64,000 nucleotides of DNA from assembly GCA_015657535.1 (NCBI GenBank), contig JADHZB010000723.1:1-64000 (forward strand), written 5' to 3'. Origin of the DNA: Nephromyces sp. MM_2019. Taxonomy: Eukaryota > Apicomplexa > Aconoidasida > Nephromycida. The first letter of the stretch is position 1. Every line of letters begins with the position of its first letter. This document shows, piece after piece, positions 25,123-56,272 of this stretch. Below the pieces are notes generated by a model. The model was not told the DNA's origin, ran no database searches, and was given only the letters and a program-made list of their open reading frames with translations. The position numbers and the translations under genes were made by a program.

Positions 25123-25404
25123 GTGGTCCACACTCAATCACATAGACAACCTTTTGGGTGTGTGAAATCAGCGTGCCTTACGCTGCCTATAAAACAACAG
25201 ATGTTATCGGATCCGCTGTCATTTAATAACACTACAGGAAAAACGAGCTATTGCGCGTTAAAGGTTCATGATCCCACCAAAAAAATTGCCCTTCATAGTT
25301 TCTTTGTAGAAGTCATCGAAGAGACTTTATCATGCCATGAACAATGCAGACTACTTGCCGAACAAGTCAGCAGTGATCATATCAAGTTGCAAAATGGAGC
25401 ATAA
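25123..25404 (+). other. Unassigned 93-codon plus-strand frame
   Basis: The second half of this frame (from ATG at 25201) has balanced, hydrophilic protein-like composition and ends at TAA. There is no recognised motif. It lies on the strand opposite the candidate exons on either side, so it would be a separate small gene or a chance frame. Confidence 0.2.
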
Positions 25405-25531
25405 TTCAAACGCTCGACAAAGATTAGTCATCTACCCTGCTGTATGATGCTGTAACAAGCCGCAAATACTTTTATACTATTAAAAATCTGCAATGCACAA
25501 AATAACGCACCTGCGCTTCAAAGGGTTACAC

Positions 25532-25587
25532 CGTAGATGGCCAACCACCAGGATCAACACGATTTATCATAATACGCACAGTTAAAG
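25532..25587 (-). other. Candidate exon with START-domain-like motif
   Basis: A short minus-strand segment lies between a TTTTTAG acceptor (AG at 25589-25588) and a GTGTAA donor (from 25531). It reads VRIMINRVDPGGWPST. Steroidogenic-acute-regulatory-related lipid transfer (START) domains carry a similar VDPGGWAP-type motif near their C-terminal helix. The neighbouring exons needed to confirm a START domain were not found, so this rests on about ten residues. Confidence 0.2.
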
Positions 25588-25748
25588 CTAAAAACTGTGC
25601 ATACTAAGTCCATAGCACCAGTTCCCACTTTTGATAATACGTTGTTAATATCTCGACAAGCGTAATTGTACCAAGCAAGGGGTAGCAACCGAACACCATT
25701 GACTCCAGTAAAAGTATGACAAGAATAGTTTGAGGTCGATATAGCTAC

Positions 25749-26270
25749 GCATAGCACAATTTCTTTCGCATTCCCCAGTAGCTTTGTCGCTGTGGTGCAA
25801 TATCATCGTTCGAAGAATCGCTGGCCGTTGGCGGTTCTTCCGATATGTGATAGGTAGCTGATAGTGGATTAGCGCTCTGGGGTGCTACTGCAACATCATG
25901 CATACGGTTATGTACTATAACGCGAGCAGTGTAAAGCAATTTTGAAAGTCAAATTTTTATCGACGTAGCAGCATTGTAACGGCCATGCGGACAATTTTCC
26001 GCCTTCGTGGCAGAGGTGCTCTCGCGCTTTCTCCGGGGGCAATTGGAGTCATCATGGCTTCTAATATACAATAATGCACACTCTCTTGGTTTAGGTTAGC
26101 GAGCAAGTCCGTTGGCGCATTTGAATTTTTGGGAAACTTGCGATGCAGTGAAGACATTGCGCCTGCAATCAATCCTGTGCTGTAGGCAGCTCCTAACTCC
26201 GCGAAGCCGGTACGCCTGTGAGCTCGGGCTTCTTCAGCGCATGCCGCATGGGATCTAGTCCAAGTTTTTC
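25749..26270 (-). other. Unrecognised two-exon coding segment
   Basis: Exon-like blocks 26270-25965 and 25914-25749 join in phase across a 50-nt GT..AG intron (GTCGAT donor, TTATAG acceptor). Together they encode about 155 residues. There is a Cys/His/Arg-rich start (RSHAACAEEARAHRRTG), an Ala/Gly-rich stretch, a basic patch (PLPRRRKIVR), and a Ser/Asp-rich end. GC content is clearly higher than in the flanks, which favours real coding sequence. The intron is unusually short for this window. I cannot name a family and I could not find the rest of the gene. Confidence 0.35.
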
Positions 26271-29200
26271 CTGGGATGATGCACTCGCATCATCGAGCCT
26301 GCCGTTGTTTTTACGATAATTCTACAGTAGGGGTTAATAAATTGTGTATTGACACATGCTTTATGAGTTTGCTTTACTTATACACTCTTTGCCACTAAAT
26401 TAAAAATGGGTTCCACCAAAAATATTAATCAAGAAATTTTCATTATACTTGCCTCAATTGCCACAAGCTGTGAAAGATTATAAAAATATGCCCGACACTG
26501 ACTGCATTGCTAGTCCCAAAAACTTGAAATTTTTCAGCAAATTATGCAAGAAAACGAGAAGACTGCCTATTTACACGTCCTTGCATGGTAAAAATCACTG
26601 ACCCTCTGCCGACCAGTTAAACTGCAATGTAAAGGATTGGCACACAGTGGCTTACTGAAAGTATATATGGCGGAAAAACTAGCCGCTGAATACGGTTGTC
26701 ATATGAAAGCACAAGGTATTTTTTCGATGCAGTCGTGTGTGCGCATAAAGTGACTGTCACGAGGATGGGCAAGCAATTCCTATAATCCTTTCTTATTTTT
26801 AAAAAACAGGCGATCGCGAAAACTTTATGTTTTTTGCTTTTCGATCCTGTATGGTGGCTCCACAATACCTACCTGCCGTACATTTTTACATCACACGGAG
26901 ATCCACGGGCAAATGGGGTAAAAAAATTAACTGGTACTGCAAAAGATGTCATGAGCTACGAAAATTCATATTAATGAAGATCTCAGCTGAGTTCGCCGTG
27001 CTGCTTAAGCCTGATTTTAAAAGTTTCCCAGCATGTGCAAGACAAAAATGGTTTTGTTAGCATTGAAAATAAAGAGCAATGCTTGGGGATATTGCCAGCT
27101 TTTGCAGCATAACTTGGGGCTGGACTGTGATGCGCTAAAGGCTAAAGAAATTCGTTAAAATTTCTTTGTAATTTCCATGAACTTGCTGGGCATGTTTTCT
27201 CTCGTTGCTAAAATCATTTTGCAAGAAAATCTAGCTATAGTGTATATTAGACTCAGCGTATCTTCTTACCAAGGTACCATTAACATATCCTTCAAAGCAA
27301 TATATTCACGGTAATCACTGCAGTGATTACCGTGAATATTTGCGTGGATAATGCAATAGATAAGGTACCCCAGTATAGTTATTAGAAAGTCTTCAGTCTT
27401 GGCATACATCCGATATAAAAAGAATTTTACTTGAGACTGAGTCGCAACGAATAAATAGTGAGTTGTAAAGTTCATTGCTCGTAATTAAAAAAGTTGCGCA
27501 ATTTTGCTGGAGATTTCAGCTTTCTAATCTTTTATAATTTGCACCAGATTATGCTGTTAAGTGTGAGTAGCCATACCATAGTTACTACGGCGTGTTGCTA
27601 CAGCATGGTAACTATAGTACGGTGCCTTTCTATGAGTGCAGGTAAGCTACATTTTTCTATGGAACAGGCACATATTGGTGTTAACGTGTTTTTGAGTCCA
27701 AAATCGATCAAGGGGTGGGTTGAAATAAAAATCAGGGTACGTTATGCTGATTTTGTTAAGTAGCCTCGATACAAAGTAAGCTATAAGTTCGTGTCATAGT
27801 TCAAAGCGTTGCCTGGAGGCAGGCAGGTTTCTTTTTTACGCCATTTTATTAAAAAAATTGTAATACGGAGTTACCTTGCGGGTACGGATAATAAATTGGA
27901 AAAGATTTGCAAAGTATGCAAATCAACGGGTTAATTATTTCGACAGGCTCTAGTGAACAAAACTCGATATTTTATTGCAAGGTCCCAAAAGTCAAACCTT
28001 GTAAGCGCCAGCTGCAGGTAGGCTGAAAGAAGCTTCAGGAGGACAAATATTTGCTAGACCCTACATACGGGAAAGGGCCGAACAAAACGTATTTCTAGGA
28101 CTTTATAGATTCCCACTAAAACTTGTTCGAGCAGATAAAGCGGTAACAAATTTTCTACAAGCAGCAAAAGAGTGCTGTGGCCTAGGTATCTTCTTAAAGA
28201 CTTTCCGATGAACAGAAATACTAGAACAAGAAAAAACTGCATTACCATAAACTATTATTCCTTAATAATGCTTGTAAAGTATGATTTTTAAAAGTATCTA
28301 TACGCTTTATACATGATGATACTTTACTGAAGAACGTCGCCTGTGAACATCAAGCTAGGGTAAACTCGGAAGTAGAATCTAGGTATCTCGAGAAGAATCC
28401 AGCTAAAAGAGTGCGCGACATACAAGCGGATCTACGTATATAAAATGTATACACACACTTGAAGGGATTTTATTAAATCACCTCGCGGATATGACCGTCG
28501 CTATGTGTAGGCATAGAGCATATTGTCGTCAATTCTAGAGGATTTAGGGGAAACGACGGGGTTCGATAGCTTATTTAAATTATCCGGGTAGTAATATACA
28601 CACTTCGTGTTATCGCATGAGTACCCTTAAGCGTGAAAGGTTAAAGCATAAGTGATGCTATCGCTGGTACACCTTATCAACGCATGCTGCAGTGAATCAA
28701 GTTGCAAACCTGTGTACTGCCTGCATTTTATTATAAAAGTGCTACGCTGAATGTCTTACTACATGTTTTTCCGCTGGCCTCTCCATCCCGATGCTTGCCA
28801 CTGCACTCATGCTAAATATCTCCACTGTAAACCTAACGCTACATTATACGACAATGATATTCTGCATGCTGCAGTAATTTTTTTCCAGAGAACTTTAGTT
28901 GGTGACGTGGGTACTGCTGAACATACTTTGATGTATAAACCGGCTTAAAGTTCTGAATGCTGGCTACACGTTTGATCAACTCGACTCGCGATCTTGTGCT
29001 GCGTAGGCTCGATTCCAGGCAAGTGAACATTCAAACCTAAGCTTCATCCACGAATGAGTAATCCAGTACTTTTGCTGGAGTGGACGAAGCAAGAAAATAA
29101 GCTCCCAACTAAATACAAAACCGGTCCCAACTTGTGAATTTACGGGGAAGCAAGGCCGGATCGAAGAGGCAAGAAACTCTCAGCAACCAACCATGAGATA

Positions 29201-31041
29201 TTGCTTCAAAATTTATCCTAGGATAAAGCGCTGAGCATTTTCATAGAGCTCCAAAGTTGTAGGAAAAGTTCCATGTCCAAGTGAAGGATATGATGCAAGC
29301 GTGGTGGTGATATCATAGCCATTACATCAAGCAATAGCCTTACCTTCATAAGGGTGAATGAAAATACCCCAGAAATTCTTTATTTGTAAAAAAGAGCTCC
29401 AAAGCGCTAAGCGAAGCGTACTATTAAGCACCTGCACGCTTTCAAACGGATTTCACGCCGGCCAAGATAAGATAGCAAAGCAGAATCAAAGTAAGGCACA
29501 AGAGTCAGTCAGAAGCCTCAACTTACAACCTTTACTGTTGTAAACTAGTAGCTGAGAAGATAACGATCTTAAGATGCAAGAAACATGCTGCATAACTAAA
29601 ATAAAATGCCTGACCTGTATTTTTATTATGGGAGGGGGCAAAATGGCCGGAAAATCATCTTGCAAGACATAGCTACCTAACCATAATAGCCATCACTTTC
29701 ACCAATTCCATGATAGTAAGTTGGAGCGGTATACAATGAAGGTATGCTCCCGTGGGCTTTCACACTTGAACAATCGACTTCAGTGTCTTGGTAGTAGCTT
29801 CAAATTCAATATAATTATAGGATGCAACTGTGGTAGTCACGCATGCAAGCGCTAGTACCGCGCGTGGAAGAAAAATCTGCAATACATCAGATAGAACAGG
29901 ATTTCACAATTGCATAGAAGATCAAAGAGCGGGCAAAGCATGACTTATCGATAAGCTTGGAGTTTGCAATAACAATAAAAGGAACCAGAAAGCGACTTGC
30001 CTTGAAGAGCCGCAGGATGTAACGCCAGTAACGTGAAAATGAATCAAGCAACAAAAAAGTGATAAGTCCAATAGGAAAATTAAAATCCCAGCCGTCAGAA
30101 ATGCAAAGCATAACAAAACACACCCCAACTGTAGGGATATAATGTGTTAACCCTTCTAGATAACCAGACTGCTTTAATGTTTAGAGATATTTTATCAGCG
30201 AAACAAAAAATGGAAAGGAATTCATTCGGAACCAACTAGAGCGGAAAAACATACTATAAAACAGCACGCAAGCAGCAACAAAATGCAACGACGCACACGT
30301 GGTATCCAAACACCCTCCTCCTTTTCACTCCTGGAAAAAATGCATAAAGGCTCAATTCGAGGGAGCCATAGTACCAGAGTTTTCAGCAAAGGAAAAAGTC
30401 AATCCGGAGGCTAACAGGCTTCTGGGTTTACATAAGGATGCCAAACTTCCAGAATTTCGTAAAAAAATGATTTGCGTGAAGCTTAACATTTTGCTAGCCA
30501 CAAGGACGGACCTAGAGGGATTACCACGCAGGCTGTTAGATATGCATTTCCCTTCCGGGTACATTCATAAGATTGCTTGCCACGAGTCGAACAGTACATT
30601 ACAATAGCTAAACTTGTGTGCATGAACTATTATTCTTCAGTACAAGAGGCAGTCATTAGGCTCTGAATCAGGATGCAAATTTCACAAAATCGCATACCCC
30701 AGCTATTTCGAACTCAAATGGCACCATAACATCATTTCTTAAGCCATTTATGCGCGCTCAATGGTCAATGAAAAAGAAAGGGCACATTTTTTTTCAAATT
30801 TTCCAAATTAAAGCTTCTATGATTAAGAGGTTCCAGCGAGTGCATGAAAAAAATTTGCAAAAGTAATTTAATTAGGATGCTTTTACCCCCTCTTAAACTG
30901 AACTAATATTGCTATTACAGAGAGTGGGCGCAAAACCACTACTCGCAGCGTCAGTTCTGGACGTACTACTTCCGTTTGATCAAAACCATGTACTTTAGTG
31001 GGCTCTATAGCTGCTTAAAGCATAATTCTTCCTCAGAATTT
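26271..31041. other. Mostly non-coding interval between the 26-kb segment and the ISWI 3' end
   Basis: The main contents are the palindrome at 27302-27339 and a weaker inverted repeat around 27567-27620 (ATAGTTAC / GTAACTAT). A 102-codon plus-strand frame at 30299-30607 reads like protein (Lys/Glu/Leu-rich), but an overlapping frame from ATG 30283 is also open. The last few hundred bases are the presumed ISWI 3' UTR. Nothing else is supported. Confidence 0.35.
27302..27339. repeat. Perfect 38-bp palindrome, no loop
   Basis: Two 19-base arms are exact reverse complements with no spacer. The left arm is ATATTCACGGTAATCACTG, and the centre is CACTG/CAGTG between 27320 and 27321. It lies in non-coding DNA. 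It could bind a dimeric protein, extrude a cruciform, or be an assembly or replication fold-back artefact. Confidence 0.95.
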
Positions 31042-50554
<19,513 letters not shown>

Positions 50555-51429
50555 GGCTGTTGAATACAAATGGCATTAAAGGTAAAAGAGGAAGACAAAA
50601 TAGAGAAGGAAGAGCGAAAAGAAAATGAAATAGTAAGAGAGAGAAGATGAAGCAGAAGCAGAAGGAGATTACATAATGAAGAAACAGCATCCCAAGAAAA
50701 AAATTAATATGAAGCAGATCAAGGACTCCACAGTAGAGCAAATTACCCAGAAGACACACAAAGCTACCTATTGCATCGTTTTAAATCATTGTATCACGCA
50801 AAGCCTTCATTTTAAAAGTATACGTCTTTAGCACGAAATCAACATGAAGAAAATGCATCAATTTTCCTAGAAAGTAGCAAAATTCCAGTGTCTTCAATGA
50901 TTGAACACTTTACTTTTCAATTTAGGCTAGGCTAGCGCCATTCATACTAGAATCTCACATACGAATAGCATTCTTCAGCATTCAAACTAATCTTCAGTAA
51001 CCTACGCATCGCCTTAAAATGGCTCACAATCGCGCACACAAGTGAAAAAAAATACAAAGAAAGCGAGAAACTACACTTTTACTTGCCAGCCCCATCACTA
51101 AAGGGCTTAGAGACGTATAAGCTTAAAAAAACATCCGTCAATTTTTCGCCAGCAAACAGCAGAGAAGCTGCATATATTCCGGCATCTATTAAGTAAGCAC
51201 AGAATCAGTATAAGCAGGATAAAAGTTTACAATCAATTTTTACACACACAAGCACACACCCACTTAACTAATCTTCAACTCCGTTTGGCATCAAAATTTC
51301 CTCGCATGCATACAAAAAGGTTAGATTTAGCGGAAATTAACCTACTTCCCAAAAAGATCTTTTAACTAAAAAATGAAGTTACGCTTATTAAAAGATAAGA
51401 GATGCGTGATACACGCAAGAATATCTTAC

Positions 51430-51517
51430 CGCCTCAATCCATAACCGGCTGATGATTTCAGACTTTTTCTCAGGGGGATAGATATCTAACTCTATCTCTC
51501 TTGTGGTTAATAGACCT
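51430..51517 (-). promoter_or_regulatory. Candidate 5' UTR exon of the ISWI gene
   Basis: This minus-strand segment has a CTGTAG acceptor (AG at 51519-51518) and a strong GTAAGA donor (from 51429). Splicing it to the AACAG acceptor at 50557 gives a leader reading GGCGCCATGAAG with an in-frame TGA just upstream. This supports ATG 50554 as the start. One frame of the segment also reads like protein (REIELDIYPPEKKSEI), but its phase would run into a stop in the next exon, so it could instead belong to another transcript. Confidence 0.4.
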
Positions 51518-51589
51518 CTACAGAGTGTAAAGTCTCAATATTACACATGATATCGAGACTTTTAAACATATCGAAACATATCTCTATCA

Positions 51590-51825
51590 CTAAAACCCTC
51601 TCCCACTTTCCCTCCCAATCTCTCTCTCCGAATCTCTCTCTCCCACTCTCTCTATCTCTCTCTCTCTCTCGCTCTTTCTCTATCTCTATCTCCCTCGCTT
51701 TCCCTCTCTATCTCAACCCCTCTATATATCCCTCACTCACTATCACCCCTCTCTCTCTCCCTCTCCCCCTTTCTCTCACTCCTTCTCTATCTCTCTCTCC
51801 CCCTCTCACTCTCTGTACCACGACG
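51590..51825. repeat. CT/GA polypyrimidine-polypurine tract upstream of ISWI
   Basis: The plus strand is almost pure CT-rich simple sequence (CTCTCTCT, CCCTCTC and similar) for about 230 bp. On the ISWI sense strand it is a GA tract lying just upstream of the candidate 5' UTR exon. Such tracts often mark nucleosome-poor promoters, but a promoter role here is inferred from position only. Confidence 0.8.
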
Positions 51826-51869
51826 GGATCAACTGCATTCCGTTATTGCACGAGCTGGCACAAATGAAC

Positions 51870-52754
51870 GATTCCACATTACGTCAGTCTGAAGAATTCG
51901 AAGAAGGCGACTGTTGAAAATTCGCTCGTTCCACAATAAGCCGAGTCTTGTCTTAAGTTCCGATGATACCCACCTACACACACGCAGAGTCACTGTCTGC
52001 CAATGTCAGCCTGGTAACACTGCTGGACTGAAGAGTGGCACAAAAAAAGTGGGAATAGGTACTATAATTGTCGGCCATCATCATTGAGGTTATTACAAAT
52101 CTGCACAACTACCCTTTACAATGCTATCAATATTGGATTGTTGAAGCTACGAACGTGCATGTCTACCTAAGCGTATGTTTTTGATGAAAATTACCACTAT
52201 GTATCATCACCCATATTCCATCAATACAACTTCATGATGTGAATCATGACGATAAAGTGGATCCAAAAATAACGGAGAAGATAGAACTTCCAAATTTCCA
52301 GGTGAAGATCAAGTAAAAGGGGGCTTCAAAAGGCACATAAAACTACAGCAGCCAACACACACAGAGAACACACGATGAAATAACGTCACAAAAACAACTC
52401 TCACGCTTGCTCCGTCATGATTTATTCAGGAAGGAAAACCCAAAAAACCACGCATGGAATGAGAGATTTCGTTGCAACGCTACCCGAGTACGACACTATG
52501 CTGGCCTAGGGGAAAGGAATAGAAGAAATAGCTTCATACGTTCTGCCACTCAATGATACAAACCGAGGAACATGGTTTGTTAGATATGCCATGGGGAGAA
52601 GTTATATTAGACACATGTAAAGGAGCATGAGTGGGCAATATATTCATCTGACTAATAATTATACAGACACAAATATACATATATATGTAGATATGCTACT
52701 GTATGATGTGGAGAACTAAAATTCAAAGATAAAACAAGGCTAAAACATAATTTA
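51870..52754. other. Intergenic sequence, no gene seen
   Basis: No exon-like block or strong repeat is visible. The sequence becomes ordinary mixed-composition DNA after the CT tract. Confidence 0.5.
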
Positions 52755-52991
52755 TTAGCGAAACAAGTTGATGAAACCTCCACAAACTTCATATAGCCCA
52801 ACGCACGCTTCGATATCGTGGGTAAAGTCATTCGTTGTGGCGAAACTCTCAATATAAACCAGCCCTTGCGCATCACACTTTTTCTTGCTACCCTTGCCGG
52901 TCCCCAAATAGGGACAACAGAAAATACGGGGTGTACGTACACCTGTATCTACTACACTGGGAGCATGATAATTACAATCATCAGTATTCAA
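52755..52991 (-). other. Orphan exon candidate, Cys/Gly-rich
   Basis: This minus-strand frame ends at TAA and is open for about 80 codons, but no ATG begins it; the frame opens at TTG after a TGA. It encodes a Cys-containing, balanced sequence (for example PYLGTGKGSKKKCDAQGLVY). This suggests a terminal exon entered through an acceptor near 52945-52970, such as the ATACAG there. No partner exon or family was found. Confidence 0.25.
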
Positions 52992-53222
52992 AAGAAATCA
53001 TTCAATTAGCTACCACCATAATTCGTTATTTAGTAGTACGCTACCCATGAAAACAACATTTCATAAAAATTACCCTTGAATATATGCCACTCTCTCATTA
53101 CTAGGCAGCTGGTAGCAGTGTGTTATCTTATATATATTATATATATCAGTCTTTGCTAAGTTCTTGTACCCAGAAATCCATGCCGTTGCTACGCGTGTTA
53201 AATAACTGACGCGCACACACAG

Positions 53223-53403
53223 CCCTCGGCGGCGAGGCAACCGGAGATCTTGCGGTGTACTCTGCCGCCGTTGCCCAAGCTTACACCCAGCTAGAGTTGC
53301 TGGGTAGCCAGGGACCGGAATGGTTTCTTTTTGAAGGAAGGAGCGCGCAGCTCAGCAAGATTGGGAAAGTGCCCAGGGAGGAAGGCTTAAGTTATCTCGC
53401 ATG
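53223..53403 (+). other. GC-rich orphan exon candidate
   Basis: A CACACAG acceptor (AG at 53221-53222) is followed by ~180 bases that are far more GC-rich than the flanks. One plus-strand frame is open with strongly protein-like content (AVAQAYTQLELLGSQGPEWF). A GTTGTG donor follows at 53404, running into TG repeats. It looks like an internal exon, but no neighbouring exon or known family could be found. Confidence 0.35.
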
Positions 53404-56272
53404 GTTGTGTGTGTGTGTGGTTGTGTGGGTGTGTACAGGATACGTGTGTGCTGTTCTGTTTATGCAATGAACTGCCCAATAGACTTTTTTCTATAGAAGG
53501 AATTAATACACTACACAGAGCATCATACCACTGCTACGGCCGCGATGTTTTGAAAGAAAGGGTGTCACGTTAAGACTAGCGAGGCGGGAGCCTGAAGGAC
53601 TTACATTCCTGAATGTTTTGGCATTCATCCTCTGTTAAGATGTGCTGGCCCCTTGAGAATACTAATTTCCTCATAAAGTATAGCATTAATTAGTATCATT
53701 ATTTCAGCGTGCAGCATAAAACATCAGCCTATACGCATAAGGATAATGAGCAAATCATGGTACCAGCCGGTAAAACTATCTCGATAGTGACACTTTCATG
53801 AACCGAGTTCTTCAAGCTCCTGGAGAAATTCAAATCAAATAAGTGAATTGTAAGTGGCTGACCTCTGATAATGATCGCATGGTACTACAATAGATTCGCC
53901 TGCATGGATTGAATGACGTTATTTGCCAGTTTTTCTTCTGTTTCTTCGTAAGCAATAAACACCCAAAATACAGTCAGTAAAATATAGTCAGCAACAGATA
54001 AAGGACCATTTTACAATCAGTAAGATATAGTCAGTTATAGATTAAGGGCGATTCTAATGAAATTTCACCCATCAAAAATCTACTCAGATATATTGTCCAG
54101 AAAATAATATTCCCTAAATACGTTGCGGAAATGAGAAAACATTTGAATTTCGATAAAGTCTTCAATTTTTAGTTACAGAAATTAGCACGAGCATGTAAGT
54201 TCATTAATATAATATACATCTCACACGAATTGCTATCGAAAAAAAAATCTAGGCTTGGAGAACATACAAGGATTGCCTTGAAAATCATGCGCTTCACGCA
54301 GGGAGTAAGATGAACAGCTGTTGTGTCAGCGAATTCGTAGAAACACAAACCCATTGCATTCGCCTACCTCAAGCATTACCCTACCTCAAGGCATTTAAAG
54401 TCTTAAATCTAACATTGCATGTAAAAAGGCATTTTATCGAGATTCATGAGTTAACCTTAAGCTGAATCCTAGAGGCTCGAAAACGTGTCATTTTCGAATA
54501 AGATGGTACCCAAGCCGTGCTCCCCGGGTTTTATTTCACATATAAATATGGAAAACACGGCCACTAGCTGGGAAAGCATCACTTACATTAACCCCCGCAT
54601 TTTATTTGTTTTGGAGTACGTTTTATGAATATATATTGTATAAATTTCAGCTGGCAGAGCCATTGCACCACTTCTCGACCATGCTTTGTTACGCTGCAGC
54701 GCTTGCTTTCAAATGATTTGGATTATAGCAAAGAATATATTAGATAGGCTATTTTCTGTGAAGGCACACATGAAGCGGCTTGAAATTTGTATATCGCCAT
54801 TGATTACAGCTATTACTTCGCGGTACGGTGATTGCACGAGCACACGAAATATTTAACGATAAAACTCTGAACTCTGTTGCCACTACCAGAGGCTCTAGAG
54901 TTACAGGGTGATGTCTTACAATTTTAGAAGCCTAGAGCCGCATTGGATATGTTTAAAGGAGTGAAGATCCAAGTCGTATTATTGCAGAAAATGTCATAAC
55001 ATGTACAAAGTCCAGTTTTTTCACTTGCCTTTTGCAGCGCCCAACAACTGCACGCTATTAATATGATGAGCCGCGCTTCTAAGGTGGCAACTTGTACGAG
55101 TCATTGCGCCGAATCAATTTTTCCTACGGTTATCGTACAGGGAGCTACAGCCTGTTTCGGAGCTTTTGTATGATTCATCCTCACTTTAATCTTATGTGCC
55201 TTATCTCAATAACTGTTGTCGGCTGAGTGTTTCATCATAGCCTGCTTCAAAAGAATATGTGTGTAAAGCTATTTGGCAAATTAGTCCACTCATCATTGTG
55301 ATTAGCCCATTGGTAGCAGGTTCACATCGCATTACCTGCTGAGATTCTTTTCTATTGATTTGTAGAATTGAGTATTATTTCTGCCGCTAAGCTTTCTTAA
55401 GTTTCCTGGTTTTAGTTGGGAACTGTATGGAACCGAAGGCCTACGGATGTATCGATGATAAATCAGCGGCTAGAGTCATTGCTGCTATGTGTCGCCATAG
55501 CGTAGCAGGCGGGAATCATGGCAGCAAAAATGTAGCGCAATTAAGGAGACTATATGAAATACTCTATATTCAAAGAAGCGAATTCAAAAGATGAAAAATC
55601 GTCACGCTTCCTCAGTAGTAACGCCGAGCCGATTATTTGCGCTATCGATTCCATATATCCTCGTGAGAGTAATTTGTTGAAACGACAAAGTGATCATTGA
55701 GCTTTACATAATCGATTTTTCCGTGGGGGGGAAGAGCATTATACCCCAAAGTGGATCTACCGATTGACATCGGGGAAGCACTTTTTTCGTTTACTATAAT
55801 GATGTTCTCTTCAAATTCACCGTAGTGGATTTTTCCAATGGTTCTAAGCAGGAAATAAGATTTTTCGAAATTTTTTTAAAAGGGTGCTTGAGGAGGACGT
55901 ATGCTTCGCTTAGGCTGTTTTTAAAATCTTCATGGAAATGTCTCCCTTTGCTACTTTAGGAAATTGAGCAGACGAAAGCATGCGAGCGTTATGCTGGCTT
56001 CTGGCATTGACCAGGAAACTTCTCGCGCGCCAAGAAGTTTGAAGGGCAACATAAATAGTTAATTTTTGTGCTCTGCTCTATCCCGTTTGATATTCGGCCT
56101 TTTTGTTTAAGTATTGTATATTCGTCGATTTTTGGCGAAGCATCAAGCATGCCCACCTAAGATTGTTGCACGACATACCCACAAATATTGGTGTAGCGCT
56201 GCAGATCACGAGTCTCTGAAAGCCTTGCATGTCGCGGTATAAACAAGTAGAATTTACACTTGGCATAACAAG
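53404..56272. other. Intergenic region upstream of RRP8
   Basis: The sequence is AT-rich with no supported exon. It contains a ~45-bp tandem duplication at 53969-54058. The final few hundred bases before 56273 should include the RRP8 promoter; no clear element was recognised. Confidence 0.5.
53969..54058. repeat. ~45-bp tandem duplication
   Basis: Two adjacent copies share CAGTCAGTAAnATATAGTCAG (second copy CAATCAGTAAGATATAGTCAG) followed by a diverged AGAT-A/T-AAGG segment. A few substitutions separate the copies. Confidence 0.7.

Noticed and set aside
28980..29040. tRNA-like box (GGCTCGATTCC) near 29.0 kb
   Set aside because: No matching A box or acceptor stem could be found at the right distance on either strand.
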